Shown: positions 21,570-35,085, numbered from the stretch's first letter. The stretch is 64,000 bases of DNA from Desmodus rotundus (GCF_022682495.2 NC_071389.1:98435951-98499950); one strand, 5' to 3'. The notes: generated by a model from the sequence alone, not told the origin. A program made the numbers and translations.

Positions 21570-21785
21570 CTGGGAGCTAGGCTCTGGATTCATGAATACC
21601 TGGGTTCAGATCCTAGGCTTCTCCCTTATAAGGTATGTGAACTCTTTGTGCCTGTTTCCTCATCGGTAAAATGAAAACATTGATATCTGCCTTGTAACCT
21701 GTGAGGCTTATGAGAGATGGTGAGTGCATGCAAAGTATTTGGCATCAGGCTAGGAGTAGGGTAAATGCTCAGTAAGTACATTGGG
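21570..21785 (+). repeat. MIR SINE
   Basis: 'cctgggttcagatcctaggc', 'gtgcctgtttcctcatcgg', 'taaaatgaaaacattgata' and 'gtaaatgctcagtaag' appear in MIR order. Confidence 0.75.
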
Positions 21786-22455
21786 GTCTTCACCTCCATC
21801 ATTACTGTGTCTGAACCCCCAGGGCCTGGACCAGAGAAGTTTATTGAATGAAGAACATTTGGGCCAAAGATTCAGCCTACTGAATACAGAATGAATATGT
21901 GGGGGACACCATGCCATTTACTGTGCTGGCAACTAAGCCAAGTACACTTGGGTGGACTGTCACCTAACAGGAGAGGCTTTGCACCTCAGCCCACAACAGA
22001 TAGCCATGGGCAGAGAGGAGAAAGGAATCCAGATGAAGGGGCTCACAGGGGCACAAGGAGCTCAAGACAACAGGGAGGAAGGGAGCTGCAAGGCTGCCAA
22101 AGTGTCAACACCCAGGCCAGGGCCTGGACACCTGTGCACATAAGTATCCTGCCCCTTCAACCAGATTGGAAAGAGTGGGAGACTGGAGCTTTTGTTTACA
22201 AAGGCAGAGTAAATTTCTGGAATGATGTCATTTCCTTTTGTCCCCAGGCTAAAGGTCACCTAATCATTCTTGAGGGGACACTGCAGATTGAATATGGATT
22301 CCCCTATGCCAAGGTGTGGGCCCAGAAGTCTGGTCAAAGTCCCTGCTCTCCTGGAGCTGATATTCCAGAGGACACAAAGGTGCAAAGGTGAATAAGCCAC
22401 AGCATAAAGGAGGCATGGAGGGAGATGACTGCAGAAAGGGGAGCACAGCCTAGAG
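21786..22455. other. Intergenic DNA, nothing recognised
   Basis: A 166-codon + strand frame at 21891-22391 has no similarity, promoter or splice context that I recognise; I treat it as chance. Confidence 0.4.
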
Positions 22456-22658
22456 CAGGGGTGTCAAACTCATTTTCACCAGGTGCCACAACAGCTTCCC
22501 AGTTGCCTTCAAAAGGCTCAATGTAATACAAATGCAACTACTCCTTAACAGTTAAGTGAGAGCTCAGCACTGCCACTGGATAGAAACAAGGTGCCAGGCC
22601 AGATAAAACAAGGTGGAGGGCCAGATTTGGGCCACGGGCTTTGTGTTTGCCACCTGTG
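22456..22658. mobile_element. Non-autonomous hAT DNA transposon
   Basis: Terminal inverted repeats are CAGGGGTGTCAAACTCA (left) and, read on the other strand, CACAGGTGGCAAACACA (right), 13 of 17 matching. A perfect 8-base duplication 'gcctagag' flanks it at 22448-22455 and 22659-22666, the hallmark of hAT insertion. At 203 bases it cannot encode a transposase. Confidence 0.85.
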
Positions 22659-22765
22659 GCCTAGAGGATAGGAGAGGGGAAGGATACCAGGACAGGATTG
22701 CCACTCTGCAGACTGGGCAGGGCCTTGGGGGCAGTGGCCATAATTAGTCTTTGCCTCTGGGAGGG

Positions 22766-23090
22766 GCCATGGTCTGAAGGTTTGTGCCCACCCCACAAAT
22801 TCATACATTAAATCCTAACCCCCAAGGTGATGCTATTAGGATGCTCTTGGGAAGTGATTAGGTCATGACACTGAAGCCATTGTGATGGGATTAGTGACCT
22901 TATAAAAGAGACCTCAGAGAGTCCCTTCACTTCTCCTAGCATGTGAGGACACAGGACATGGAAGTAGGTTCTCACCAGACACTGAATCTTACAGCACCAT
23001 GATCTCATACTTCCAGCCTCAGAATCATGACAAATAAATGTTCAAAAGCTTCCCAGTGTGTATTATTTTTATAGTAGCCTGAGTGTACTC
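22766..23090 (+). mobile_element. MaLR-type LTR
   Basis: Same hallmarks as the LTR at 4112: 'aaatcctaacccccaaggtg', 'gatgggattagtgaccttat', 'agcatgtgaggacacag', 'cttccagcctcagaatcatg' and 'acaaataaatgttc'. It is an ancient solo LTR with no retroviral genes. Confidence 0.7.
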
Positions 23091-23329
23091 AAAGGGTTTT
23101 GAGCAGAGGGGGTGTGACTTGCCTTGTGTCTAAGGAACACTTCTGCCCTGAGAGAAAAGACAGTTTGGAAGCCAGCTGAAGGCCAGTAGGAAGATGACTG
23201 CAATTGTACAGGAAGGAGGTAATGGGGCTTAGGCTACAGAGGGGCAGCCAAAAGGGCAGGAGGTTGAGGCTGTGTCTATCCTTTGCTGTCAGATTGAGAA
23301 ATCCAATGAGGGTTTAAGAAGTTGGAGAG

Positions 23330-23450
23330 TGGTACTGAGGATTTTACCCTGAGTCTGTTTCCTCATTTGTCAAAGAAAATAGCATAATTCCCACCTCTTG
23401 GGGTGATGTGAGGACTCAATGAGATGATGTAGGTCAAGTAACTATCCATG
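23330..23450 (+). repeat. MIR SINE fragment
   Basis: 'gtctgtttcctcatttgtc', 'gggtgatgtgaggactcaat' and 'gagatgatgtaggtcaagta' match the MIR core. Confidence 0.65.
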
Positions 23451-23494
23451 TTGGATGCCTAGTTGGAATTCAACAAGGGGTAGCCCTGTTTCTT

Positions 23495-25050
23495 TTTTTA
23501 AAATGTATGTTTTATTGTTTATGCTATTACAGTTGTCCCAAATTCCTCCTCCACCCAGCCCTGCCCCCGCTCCCTCAGGCAATCCCTACATCTTTGTTCA
23601 TGTCCATGAGCCCTGCATATATGTTCTTCAGCTACTCTGTTCCCTATGCTGTACTTTACATCTCCATGACTATCCCGTAGCTACCAATTTGTACTTCTTA
23701 ATTCCTTCACCTTTTCCATCCATCTCCCTGAACCCCCTTTCATCTGGCAACCATCAAAATGTCCTCTATACCTATGATTCTGTTTCTATTTTGCTTTTTG
23801 TTTTTTAGATTCAATTGTTGATAGACATGCATTTATTGCCATTTTATGGGTCATATTTTTTATATTCTTCAAGAAGATCCTTTAACACTTCATATAATAC
23901 TGGTTTGGTGAAGATGAACTCCTTTAGCTTCTTCTTGTCTGGGAAGGTCTTTATCTATCCTTCAATTCCAAATGATAGTTTTGCTAGGTAATCCTGGTTG
24001 TAGGTCCTTGCTTTTCATTACTTTGAATATTTCTTGCCAGTCCCTTATAGCCTGCAAAATTTCCTTTGAGAAATCAACTGACAGTCTTATGGGGGTTCCC
24101 TTGTAGGTAACTAGCTGCTTTTCTTTTGATTCTCAGTGTTTAACCATTGACATTTTAAGTATGATGTGTCTTGGTGTGGACCTCTTTGGGTCTATCTTGT
24201 TTGGGACTGCCTGTGCTTACTCAACTTGTATGTTATTCCCTTCACCAAGTTAGGGGAATTTTCTGTCATTATTTTTTCAAATAGGTTTCCAATTTCCTGC
24301 TCTTTCTCTTCTGCCAGCAACCCTCTGATGTGAATGTTGGTACACTTGAAGTTGTCCCAGAGGATCCTTACACTATATTCATTTTTTTTAATTCTTTTTT
24401 CTTTTTGCTGTTCTGTTGGTTGTTTTTTTCTTCCTTATGTTCCAAATCACTGATTTGATTCTCGACTTCATTCACTGTACTGTTGAGTCCCTGTAAACTG
24501 TTCTTTATTTCAACTAGTTTATCTTTTGTTTCCAACTGGAAATGCTGTTGAGTTCCTAATTTCCTTGAACAGCCTTATAACCAGTGTTTTTAACTCCACA
24601 TCTAATAAACTGCTTTCCCCCATTTTTAGTTCTTTTTTCTGCAGTTTTGATCTGTTCTTTCACTTGGGCCATGTTTCTTTTTCTCCTCATTTTGGCAGCT
24701 TTCCTGTGATGGTTTTTATGTATTAGGTAGAGACACTATGTCTCCCAGGATTGGTAGAGAGGCTTAATGTAGTAGGTGTCCTGTAGGGTCCAGTGGTACT
24801 GCCTTCCCTATCATGCAAGCTGGGTACTTAAGGTGCACCCACTGTGTGAGCTGTGTATACCCTCCTCTTGTAGTTGAGCCTTGGTTCTATTGGCATGTCC
24901 AAGGTCAGCCACCACCTGTGTTCTGTCCCAGGTCACACAACATAAGCTATAAAGAGATTTGCAGACGGCTGCTACTTGTGCTGGGTTTGGAGGTGCCTAG
25001 GAGAGGTCCTGCTTCTCTTATCCTTGCCAGTCCCCTCTTGCGGCAGCCTG
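23495..25050 (-). mobile_element. Older half-L1 copy E (ORF1-type LINE)
   Basis: From the 3' end it has an A/T tail, the 3' motif 'atgctattacagttgtccc' (rc) as in copies B and D, a short 3' region, then a decayed ORF1 on the minus strand (about 23880-24725) with recognisable blocks such as rc of 'gagaaatcaactgacagtct' and 'gatgtgtcttggtgtgg'. It goes straight from the 3' region to ORF1 with no ORF2. The leader (24726-25050) is diverged and its 5' boundary is uncertain. Frames are destroyed, so it is older than copies A-D. Confidence 0.6.
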
Positions 25051-26480
25051 ACTAGCCAATTCCTGTGCATACTTTGAGTCTCAACTTAAGCCTTACCTTC
25101 TCAAGACATCTTTCCCTGATGGCTCTACCCCTAACACTCACACATCATAGCTCCTCCCTCACAGCTCTAACCTTGATAGCCAGAGTAGCTGTCCCTCCTG
25201 TAGGAAGCCCACAGTGGCAATGATAGGTCCTCTGTCCCAAGCACCTAGAAGTCCCTGCCTTGTCCCCCCTCTACCACTACCCTGTCTCCATGTTCAAAGC
25301 TCTGTGTTCAATGCCTGCCCCATATTCCCATGGTCTTCCCCTTCTCCCTCCTCAGGCCAGCCCCACATGAAGGCATGGAGTGGGGGTGGGGATTCTGAGT
25401 CAGACCATCCTGTGTCAGAAGGGAATGCTGCCCTGAGGCTGTGTGATCTTGGACAAGCCACTGATTCTTGGTGCATTGGTCCTTCCTCCTATGCTAAACT
25501 TGCTGAAACAAGTCTTGTTCCTCCACCTTTCCCCTAAGATCTTTCCCTCTTAGGCTGAAAGTTGTGCCCAGGCCCTAGGGTTTTCCAGGAATTGGGAGAC
25601 TCAGTGCTAAAACCAGTACAGCCTTAGGCAAACCAATTGACTGTGGCTGAATGCCCTAAAACTTTTTAAAATTTTCACAAATAAAATTATGACATTCTTT
25701 TCATAACGTTTCAAATGAAACGTAAACCATTAAAAGGAATCAGGGCTCCTTGGAGAAACAGTTGATTCCAGGTCTGTGACAGAGTACAGGATGAATCTGG
25801 AACAATTTGTGCTAGAAAGTAAGAAAGTACTAAAAAACTATGACTCATTGAAAGAAAAAGGAAGCCAGTTTGGAGCAGCCCCCACCAGCTAAATCTGCCA
25901 TTTGAGAATGTAAGTAAATGAGAGTAATAGAATAAAACTCACTGAGTAAAATAAGAATCCACTAGTCCATACGGCTAACAAATGAAATGAAATACCTTCT
26001 CTAGAATACAAAGCTAGTAAATAGAGAAGAAATGATGGAAATAGAAAAGAAATAGTATGGTAATAATTCGTTTGGCCAAGAAATATCAATGAATAATAGT
26101 GGGTTAAAAGCTTGAGGAGTGAAGGGATATTGGCATTGAATCAAAGTATCTTCTCACAAGTAATAATTACAAAGGAAAATCCAGCAGCAATCTGAGTGAT
26201 GCAACTGAGTGCTGACAATTCAGCACCACCTGCCAAACTACATCACCTAATCTAATGGATACCTTTGTCCTGCGTGCCTCACGAAGATCTAGGTCATAAA
26301 GACAAAGAGGAATAGTCAGTCTCTCCCAGTTGGAGGGAGAGTAAAGAGGCATGACAGCCACGAGATGCGTGATGCAGGGCTGGAGCCGTGCTGAGAGTGG
26401 CGTTAGTGTTGGCTGTCTGGAATGGGATCATTGGACTGCACATGTAAATGTCTAATTATTAGGAAACAGACCGGTAGCAT
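25051..26480. other. Intergenic DNA upstream of BICD2
   Basis: Mostly unrecognised sequence. A short MIR-like string ('gtgtgatcttggacaagcca') lies near 25440. No exon is supported; the frame at 25214-25537 has no recognised similarity. Confidence 0.4.
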
Positions 26481-26823
26481 TTCATAACTAGTTGGGGGCG
26501 AAGGTGCCCCTTCTGCTATCGGCCCTCCATCAGTGTGCTTCATTTCCTTCAGAAGGCGGGTCTGGTTGTCTGGCTTTACTAGAAACCCTAAACCTCGCGC
26601 TTGACCATTTCTCCCACTACACGTGTGCTGGGCTAGGACCGCCTGGCCCGTATGCCCAAATTGTCTGGTTACCGTTCCCTAGACTCTTGGGGGGCGCGCG
26701 GGGTGGGGCGGACCCAAAGCCAAGTGTCTCAGCCCGCACGGTCTCCCCGGAGGCCCAGTACAGCCCAGGGAACCAATGCCTGCCTCCAGCCTCGAGCCTC
26801 TGGGGCACAGCACCGGAAAATAG

Positions 26824-27534
<711 letters not shown>

Positions 27535-27700
27535 TGAGCCGACCCCTCATAAGGGCCGGGCTGACCCTTGAGTGGATCCGTCACCCTGAGCTGTGCGGAC
27601 TACATAGTCGGCAGCCCCAGGGCGCCCAGGGTAGGACCACGGCTGTGGTGGTGCCGCGTCGCCAGCCTGCCGACTTCTGGTGGCAGGCCTCGGGAACAGT

Positions 27701-29424
27701 GGGGTGGTTTTCTCTGCAGTATTTGGCTTCCCAGGTTGCGGGGGCGGAGGAATTGTGGGCATGGGGTGGATATAGAGAAAAGCCAAGCCTGATCCAGCAT
27801 CACCTACCTCCAGGCAGATCACTTCGTCAATTTCGGCGCAGTTGCCTTCCGCGGTTTCCGTGTTTTCCATGCGTGTTGTAAGGCCAGGAAAGGGCTGGTA
27901 CGGGGGCTCACCTTGTGTGTGGCCATCATCGCCGGCTGGGGTCCCCCAGTATCTCTCCCAGAGACAGCTTTTTGACCATACCACGTAATGGCTACTCTGG
28001 GCTGCTGTGCTTCTTCCGCCCACTTCCTGTCTTGGACGCCCTCCCAGGCACTTCCCTGCAGACTGGTGACAGGTCTGAGGGTACTTGTCCCAGAGAGAGC
28101 CTTGTGTCTCCTGTGTGGTTTTCACCCTGGGATGAGGAGGTCAGGTCCCGGGGCAGTCCTTCTGTGAAGTAGTTCTCAGTGATTTGAACAGCTTCTCTCC
28201 CAGCTCTGTTGTGGGGAGCGAGGAGGGAGTTGTTGCCTTTTGGGTGGAACACCCAGGTTTGGACCCAGGCCCTATTCTTTCCTGATGATGTAGCTGTGGG
28301 CAGGGGCCTTAGCTTCTTCTGGAACATTGCCTACCCAAAAGGTTTGTTATGAGGGTCTTATATTTGAAAAGGTGGGCATGGTATCAGGTGTGTGGCCTCT
28401 CAGTTTCTCTGACAGTGTCCTTTCTCCACCTAACTCTTCCCTTGTTCTGGGTGGACTCCTGGCCCTTGGTCTTGGGATCTACCATACTAGTTGCTTCCCC
28501 CCATCACCCACTTCCTGGCACCATAGCTCCCAGTGGCCTTGGGCAGGTTCAGAGCCTCCCTGCCTCACTGGGAGACCAGTCCCCTTTTGGAGGTGGGGGC
28601 GGGGGGAGAATGAATGAATCTATGCCTGGTGCTTAAGTCTATGCCTGGCAGAGCAGGTGCTCAGTATTAGCATCAGTAAATAACGGAAATGGAGATGGTG
28701 GTGGAAAGGCAGGTAGCAGCTCATTGACCGGAGATCCTGACATCTCTCAGCAGGTATTGTGGCCTCCTTTGAGCCAGGCTTGGCTGGGACTGGTTCTACA
28801 AAAGGGGTAACGTGTGGCTTCTCTTACAAGGACCCCATTTTGGTGTGGGGGTATATACCCACCGTCTTACTGGGTGGGACTTACCCCCTCTCCCTCTTAC
28901 AATCCCCTTTTGTGTTCGTAGGCTTGGATTTATGTTCCCATAAGAAAGGACTGGATTGACCAGCACAGAGGGAACTGGTCTTCATTCAAGCACTACTCAG
29001 TTGTTAGCTCTTTACTATTGTGGACACAAACATTTTGGCCAGTGCAAGAATCTTGGCTTCGTTTAGTGGGTTTATCCGGAGGGTGGGTCCCAGGGGAATG
29101 AATCTGCAGGAAGGCCTGTCAGTCTCTGCAGGTATTCTTTAGGTACTTGCTTAGTTTATTGTCACATTCTGGCTCTTGCATGCACTGGCCACATGGCCTT
29201 GGACATGTTGTCCCACTGTCCCAAACTTGAGTATCCCTCATTGTAGATGGGAAGTTCTGACAGAAGCTAGGGGAAGATGCATCAATTTCAGTAAATGTTG
29301 CCAGAAAGGTTGCACCAGTTCACTCACACCTGTGGCAGTACAGGCTCTTGTCAACTTGTGTATTTTTGGCCAATTTCATATATAGAAATACTCTTATTTA
29401 AAAAATCAAGATTTAACTAGACAA
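27701..29424. other. Intronic DNA with no recognised repeat
   Basis: GC-moderate unique-looking sequence just inside the intron. Open frames on both strands (for example minus 27547-28125) are CpG-island shadows. A short MIR-like string occurs near 29190-29250. Confidence 0.4.
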
Positions 29425-29548
29425 TACAGGGTGGGGTAAAAGTAGGTTTACAATTGGGAGTACATGAAACAGTTTATTCTTGTATTATTTATTAGTGGTA
29501 TTATTTTCCATATGAACAACTATAAGCCTATTTTTGCCCCACCCTGTA
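29425..29548. mobile_element. Tc1/mariner-type MITE
   Basis: Inverted ends: left 'tacagggtggggtaaaagta', right (rc) 'tacagggtggggcaaaaata', continuing to about 24 of 28 matches. Both ends carry TA, the mariner target. The 120-base interior is AT-rich and non-coding. Confidence 0.82.
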
Positions 29549-32500
29549 CTTGTTGGGTCCTTTTTTTTCTCTTGTAGAGAAGGGAACCATCTTCATTCTT
29601 TCAAAATTTTATTTCTGGAACTAAAGTGGGTATGGTTACTAACAAATCATGCTGCAAACAGAGTTGGCTGTACTCCTGCCCAGCATTTGCAGATCATACT
29701 GTCTTTGAGGGTGGGAAGCTGTCTGGCCAGGCACAGGCACTGTGCCCTCAGCTGCAGCTTTAAGAGTGCAGGTGTGCTGGGCTGGCAGCTCCATAAGTTG
29801 GTGGTCCTCATGGGTAGGGATGTGAGGGCTAGAGGGTATGCCTCAGGCCAGGGATGGGTGCTTGATGCAATCTCAGCCCACCATCCTCTCTCCCTCTGTG
29901 CCACCTCAGGATCTTGACTGTGTGGTGTACATACATTTCGAGGAAGGAGTGCAATTTGGTGAGCTTTGATGTGTTACCAGCTGTACATGGTTGCTGGCAC
30001 ACAGGAAGTGCTAAATTAGTAAGTCTGCTGGCTGGTGTCCTCAGCTCCTTCCCTCCACTTGTCAGGTCTGGATCCCCTCCCTCTTATCCCCACAGCCACC
30101 TAGGCTCTGTTCCTTGGCCTGGTGTGGTCTTGAGTGGCCTCACTGCATCTCCCAGAGGGCAGGCCAAGCCTGCGGCCTTGGCCCTCCAGCCTGCTCAGCC
30201 TGCACTGTCTTTACCATCTGATGCTTCTAAGACTTCTCTGCCACTGCCACTGAACTTGGCTGATCCCAGCTCCCGACATTCGGGTGTCCCTCCTGTCCTC
30301 CAGGCTCAGTGGCTTACATGAAAGGCTGGGGCAGAGCTGGTGGAAGCAGTTACTCTGTCCCCTTTGCGCCCTCTCTCCCATCTGTATTGTAATCTCTCCT
30401 CTCAGAGGATGGAGAGACTGAGGTAGAGATGGGTGGGAGCAACTAAGGAAGGCTCAGCAGCTCAGATAACATAGGAAGGGGTCCTTGGCACCAAGTTCCC
30501 CAGTCCATATACTTTCCCAGAAGTCATGGCCAGGAGGGGTAGTGTGTGTGCTGCCACTCAGCCTCACCCCTGTAGCTGAGCTGCTCCTGCCATAGCCTCC
30601 CTGTGCCCCACTCACTCCTGCATTCCCCACACCACCTTTTTATGTCCATTGTACAGATAGGGAAACTGAGGTGGAAGCAGAGAAGTTTTCTCAAGACTGT
30701 GAAGGCAGCCTGTCCCAAAAGGGTAGGCACCTACTGAGGAGTAAAGGGTGATTGGAAGCCTTTGTGTGATGCCCAGCCTTGAGTGTTTGCTTCAGGGAAG
30801 GAAGAGTCCTGACTTTTGCTAAAGCCTGTAGGGATACTCCTGCTCCTCTTGATACTACCCTAGAACTTGGAGCACAGTGGTTGGGGGCTAGGAGTCCCAG
30901 GGCTCTTTGGATTGGGAGCTGGGGTGTGCCTTGTTCTGCTGTCGGCATAAAGAGGTCTGACTTGGGGTAGAAGCTGTGGTCTGGGGAATCCTGGAGGTGC
31001 TGAGGTGGCCCTGCTGTCTCCTGGTCAACTGCCAGGAGAGGCAGCTATAGGCATCCAAAGGCCCTGAGTCCAGGGCCCACTGTGTCTGTACTGCTGGACA
31101 CTCCCCACTGTCCCACAGGCAGAGTGTGTATCAGGCACGTGGTTGTGGATTGATCTTAATGGGCTCTTTTACTTTTAAAGGTGTATGAGACTGCTGCATC
31201 ACCTGGGCTTTTTACTTCTGCTGGCCTGGGGGGTGAACAGCAGTGCACTTTAACATCCCCAGGGCATGTCTCTGGACTCAAGACTGGCATGCTGTGATAG
31301 AGCTGTTTTCTTTCGTAGGAAAGTAGGAAAGGAGGAGGGCCAGGCCAGGGACTACGAGCCTGTATTCCAAAAGTGCCCTGCCTGAGCAGGCAAGGAGGAG
31401 CAGCATGTGGTGTCCAGGGCTGTGGTTTACACACTGGCTCCAGGGAGGGCTTGGACCCTGCCTGGGCTCTCAGCTATGTGGCCCTGGACAAGCAGCTTGG
31501 TGTTTTGGGGCCAGGATGGGTCACTAGGGTGTAGGACACTGCATAGGTTGGTGTACCTGGAGCCCATGAGGGATGGTGGTGGCTGAGGCTCCCTGGGTCT
31601 GAGCAGCTGCCTCGGAGAGAGCCATAGCCAGGTCAGCACAGGCTCCTGCTGGGCCTCCTCCATCACTTCCTGTGAAGGAGATCAGCTTCCCTTTATCAGT
31701 TTGGGGCAGCCGCCCCTGCCCCCTTAGACCCACTTTTCCACATCAGTATACAGAGTGAACGACTACACACATTGTGGGGTAAAGAAAGATTTCATTTCTT
31801 AGACAGTGAGGTGAAGAGGGCCAGTGGGTTTGAGGTGGCCAGGAACCTTACAGGCTCTGACAAGTGAGGCCCTCCCGGGCCCTAGGCTCTGGGCCCTGGG
31901 CCTTGGGCCCTGGGCTCTGTGTTGTCAGGCATTTGGAGTGTGGCTTCTTGAGCCATTCCTCAGAGCACTGGGCCCTGTGTTGCTGCCCAGCTGCTGTCCT
32001 GGGCATTAAACCCAGCCATCCCAGTGGGCTATACCATAGGAGGTGGACTGAGATGGGACTGCAAGGGTAGGGTGGGTCTCAGAGTGGAGTCGGCAGTTCA
32101 TGCTCAGGCAGGTGATGGCATTGAGGAGGATTAGACTGCAGCATCTTTTTTTAGAGTTTAATATATTTATAAATTGTTTATTCACATTAAGACCATAAGA
32201 AAGCAAAAGTGAGCAGTGTCTCTGCAGGAATTATGAAGATGATGACAAGTGTGGAAAACAACTCGCTATTTCTGCTTGTAGCATTTTCCTTCCTTTGTGT
32301 GTGTGTGAGATACATACGGTACCATAAAAAATAAAAAATGCTTAGAGTGTCTGTAACAGTTGCTTTAAAAAGACAGAAATTGGTGTTAGCCTTTGAGTTG
32401 CTGAAAAGCAGGTTTCATTCAAGTGGATAGAGACATGGAAGTTTCCATAGATTCAGAAGGTGCTGTGCACTTTCAGTCTTGTTGTATTATGTGAAATAAT

Positions 32501-32726
32501 TGTTGTTGTTTGCACTTCACAGATTTGCTTTTTCAAAGGCAGTTTTTCTGCATTGTTTCTCTCATAAACAGCTTCCACCTTCTTTGGGGGAAGTTTTAAG
32601 TATAACCAGAGCAAAGAGAATGGTTGGCCTCTGTGTTCTCCTGCCTGCTCTGGCAGCTCCAGCTTTGGCAGCCTTCTCTTTTCCTCACTTCCTCTGTAAG
32701 TACAGTGATGTGTCGTGCTGAGAAAA
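29549..32726. other. Intronic DNA, mainly unique
   Basis: No exon or RNA gene is supported. MIR-like scraps occur near 30650-30680 ('agggaaactgaggtgg') and 31440-31500. The block 32160-32690 is AT-rich with no repeat signature that I recognise. Confidence 0.4.
31876..31920. repeat. Short GC-rich tandem repeat
   Basis: Degenerate 14-base units of the form ctctgggccctggg and cttgggccctggg recur about three times. Confidence 0.6.
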
Positions 32727-32738
32727 TAACTTTATTTT

Positions 32739-32953
32739 TAAAAAGATTTTCTAAGGATTTTATTTATTTTTAGAGAGGGGAAGGAAGGGGGAGAGGGAGA
32801 GAAACATCAATGTGTGGTTTCCTCTCATGTGCCCCATATTCGGGACCTGGCCCACAGCCTAGACTGGGCATGAGCCCTAGACTGGGAATCGAACCAGCAA
32901 CCCTCTGGTTCACAAGGTGGCAGTCAGTCCACTGAGCCACACCAGCCAGGGCT
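32739..32953 (-). mobile_element. VES-type SINE (first of a tandem pair)
   Basis: Reverse VES: tail 'aaggattttatttattttta', purine body, 'cctctcatgtgccccatatt', 'gggaatcgaaccagcaaccc' (B box) and head 'cactgagccacaccagccag'. Confidence 0.87.
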
Positions 32954-33173
32954 TAAAAAATATATCTACTTATTTATTTTTAGAGAGAAGGGAAAGGAGG
33001 GAGAGAAACATCGATATGTGAGAGAAGCAATCGATCAGCTAGCTGCCTCTCGCCTGTGCCCCAACCTGGGACTGGGCTACAACCCAGGCATGTGTCCTGA
33101 CTGGGAATTTAACCGGCAACCTTTCACTTTGTGGAACAATGCTCAATTAACTGGGCCACACCGGTTAGAGCAG
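32954..33173 (-). mobile_element. VES-type SINE (second of a tandem pair)
   Basis: Immediately follows the first in the same orientation and ends 'gggccacaccggttagagc'. A 12-base duplication flanks the pair, taactttatttt (32727-32738) and taactctatttt (33174-33185), so one SINE probably inserted into the tail of the other. Confidence 0.85.
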
Positions 33174-33185
33174 TAACTCTATTTT

Positions 33186-34570
33186 ATAAAACATAACCAT
33201 AGGTGAATTTTCACACCTAACAAAATTGACAATGATTCCTTAATGCCGTTTCCTAATCAGTCATTGTTTGGGTTTCCTGTTTTTGGCTCATAAATGTAGC
33301 TTTCTAGTTGCTCGGCTTGCATCGGGAGCCAAGCAATATCCACTCCATGCAGAGGGCCTTGCTGCTGTACAGACAGAGCTTCATGTGCCTGTCTGGTGGT
33401 TTGCCCATCCTGCCTCCTTGCAGAAAACATAAAGCTGCTCTCTTAGCCCCATTCAGGGCTGGCACCCCACTCTTACCTTTTCTTAACTTTTTCTTTTTTA
33501 AAAATTTTGCCAGAATGATTGTCTGTAGCTGATATGTGGCCTGGCACTTGGGTTGCTGGGTCATTGATGCCCATCCAGTCATTACACCAGCCTTTATGGC
33601 ACCTACTTGTGCTTGATGGGGTTCATGGCCACCTACTGAGTTTGTCCTGACTGTAATGCTGAGAGCTTCCCAGCTGTCTCTGAACCAGGAGGGGAGGCTC
33701 TTGTCTTTGTTCCACAGGTGGGGGTTCTGGGGCTTAATGAGTGAGGGTGACAGCCCATGCTGTGTCCTAGCAATGCTTGATGTGACCCTGAGCAGTCCCC
33801 CGGCCTTGGCCTTGGTTTCCTTGGTTTAGGTCAGTGCATTCCTGAAGCCCTGGCCGTGGACCAGGACCCCATTTTGCAGGCACTTGTGGTTTGCTGCCTG
33901 CGATTGCCTGGGCATTTTCCTCCCTCCTTTTCCGTCATAACCCACCATGCACACACTGTGGGTGTCCAGGGTTTTCCACAAGCATTGTAAACTGGGGTGG
34001 TTAAAAGGGACACTGGCCCCTGGAAGGGGGTGCACCAGGAAGGCTGTGTATAGTCCTGAACCCAAAGCTTTGCCTGCTGTCACCATGTGACCTGGTGCAG
34101 ATGGCTGGGATTTCAAATGTTCTGCCCAATCTGGGAGGACAAACTCCTGCAGCAGCCTTGGAGGAAGTCTGTATCCTTACCAGCACCTGCTGTGTTGTCA
34201 TCGTGGCCAGTGTGCTGGGGGAGAAATGGTGTTTTGGGGGGGTTGATTTTTTCTTCTTCTGTGAAGCAGGCAGTTCTACTGTACAGAAAGTGCAAATTTT
34301 TTCCAGAGTAAATAATGTTTGAGGGAACAGTATGAGCATAATGAAATTTTAGCATTTGTTTGTGTGTGATTTTTGTCCCCAGAATGGACCAGGTAAACAC
34401 AAAACCTGCACCCAGTGTCCCACCCACCCGAATCTAGTGCAACTTGCCATCCCATTTCAGAAGGCACACTTTCCTCACCAGAGACACCTCTCCCACTGAC
34501 AAACCACAGGACTTTGTCAAGATAAAGTACCATGTATATTGTAGTATTTGTGTCTTTTTTAATTATTTGA
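33186..34570. other. Intronic DNA, nothing recognised
   Basis: No exon, RNA gene or named repeat is supported in this stretch. Confidence 0.4.
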
Positions 34571-34574
34571 CATA

Positions 34575-35085
34575 TGTAATGCTGTGCTGCCTTTTTAAGT
34601 TAACTTTTAAAATTAAGCTACATTAGAAAAGTTTTAGACTTACAGAAAAATTGTGAAGCTAATAGAGAGTGCCTGTGTACCCAGCATGGTTTTCTCATGT
34701 TACTAACGTCTCACATTAGTGTGCTGTATTTGTTATGGTTGGTTAGCCAGTGTTGATGCGCCCCTATAAACTAAAGTTGATACTTCATTTAGATTTTCTT
34801 CGTTTTTACCTGCTGTTCTTTTTCTACTCCGGGACCTCATCCATGATCTCACATGGCAGGCATTTAGTTGTCACATCTCCTGTTCTTCGTTTTTACAGTT
34901 TCTAAGACTTTTGTTGTACTTGGTGATTTAGAAAGTTTTGAGGAGCACTAGTTAGGTATTTTGTTTAATGTCCCTCATTTGGGATTTGTCTGATATTTTT
35001 CTCATAATTACACTAGGGTTCTAGACCACAGAGGTGAAGACCACAAAGGTGAAGTGTCATTCTCCTTACATCCTATTAGGGGTCA
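34575..35085. repeat. Ancient interspersed repeat, LINE-like
   Basis: 'gttttagacttacagaaaaattg' in two blocks and 'gtgtacccagcatggtttt' recall old mammalian LINE sequence. The family cannot be fixed by eye. Confidence 0.35.

Noticed and set aside
21891..22391. 166-codon + strand frame as a novel gene
   Set aside because: No recognisable domain, and no promoter or splice context; the composition is ordinary.
27547..28125. 192-codon minus-strand frame after exon 1
   Set aside because: GC-rich shadow frame within intron 1; no recognised domain and no splice or promoter support.
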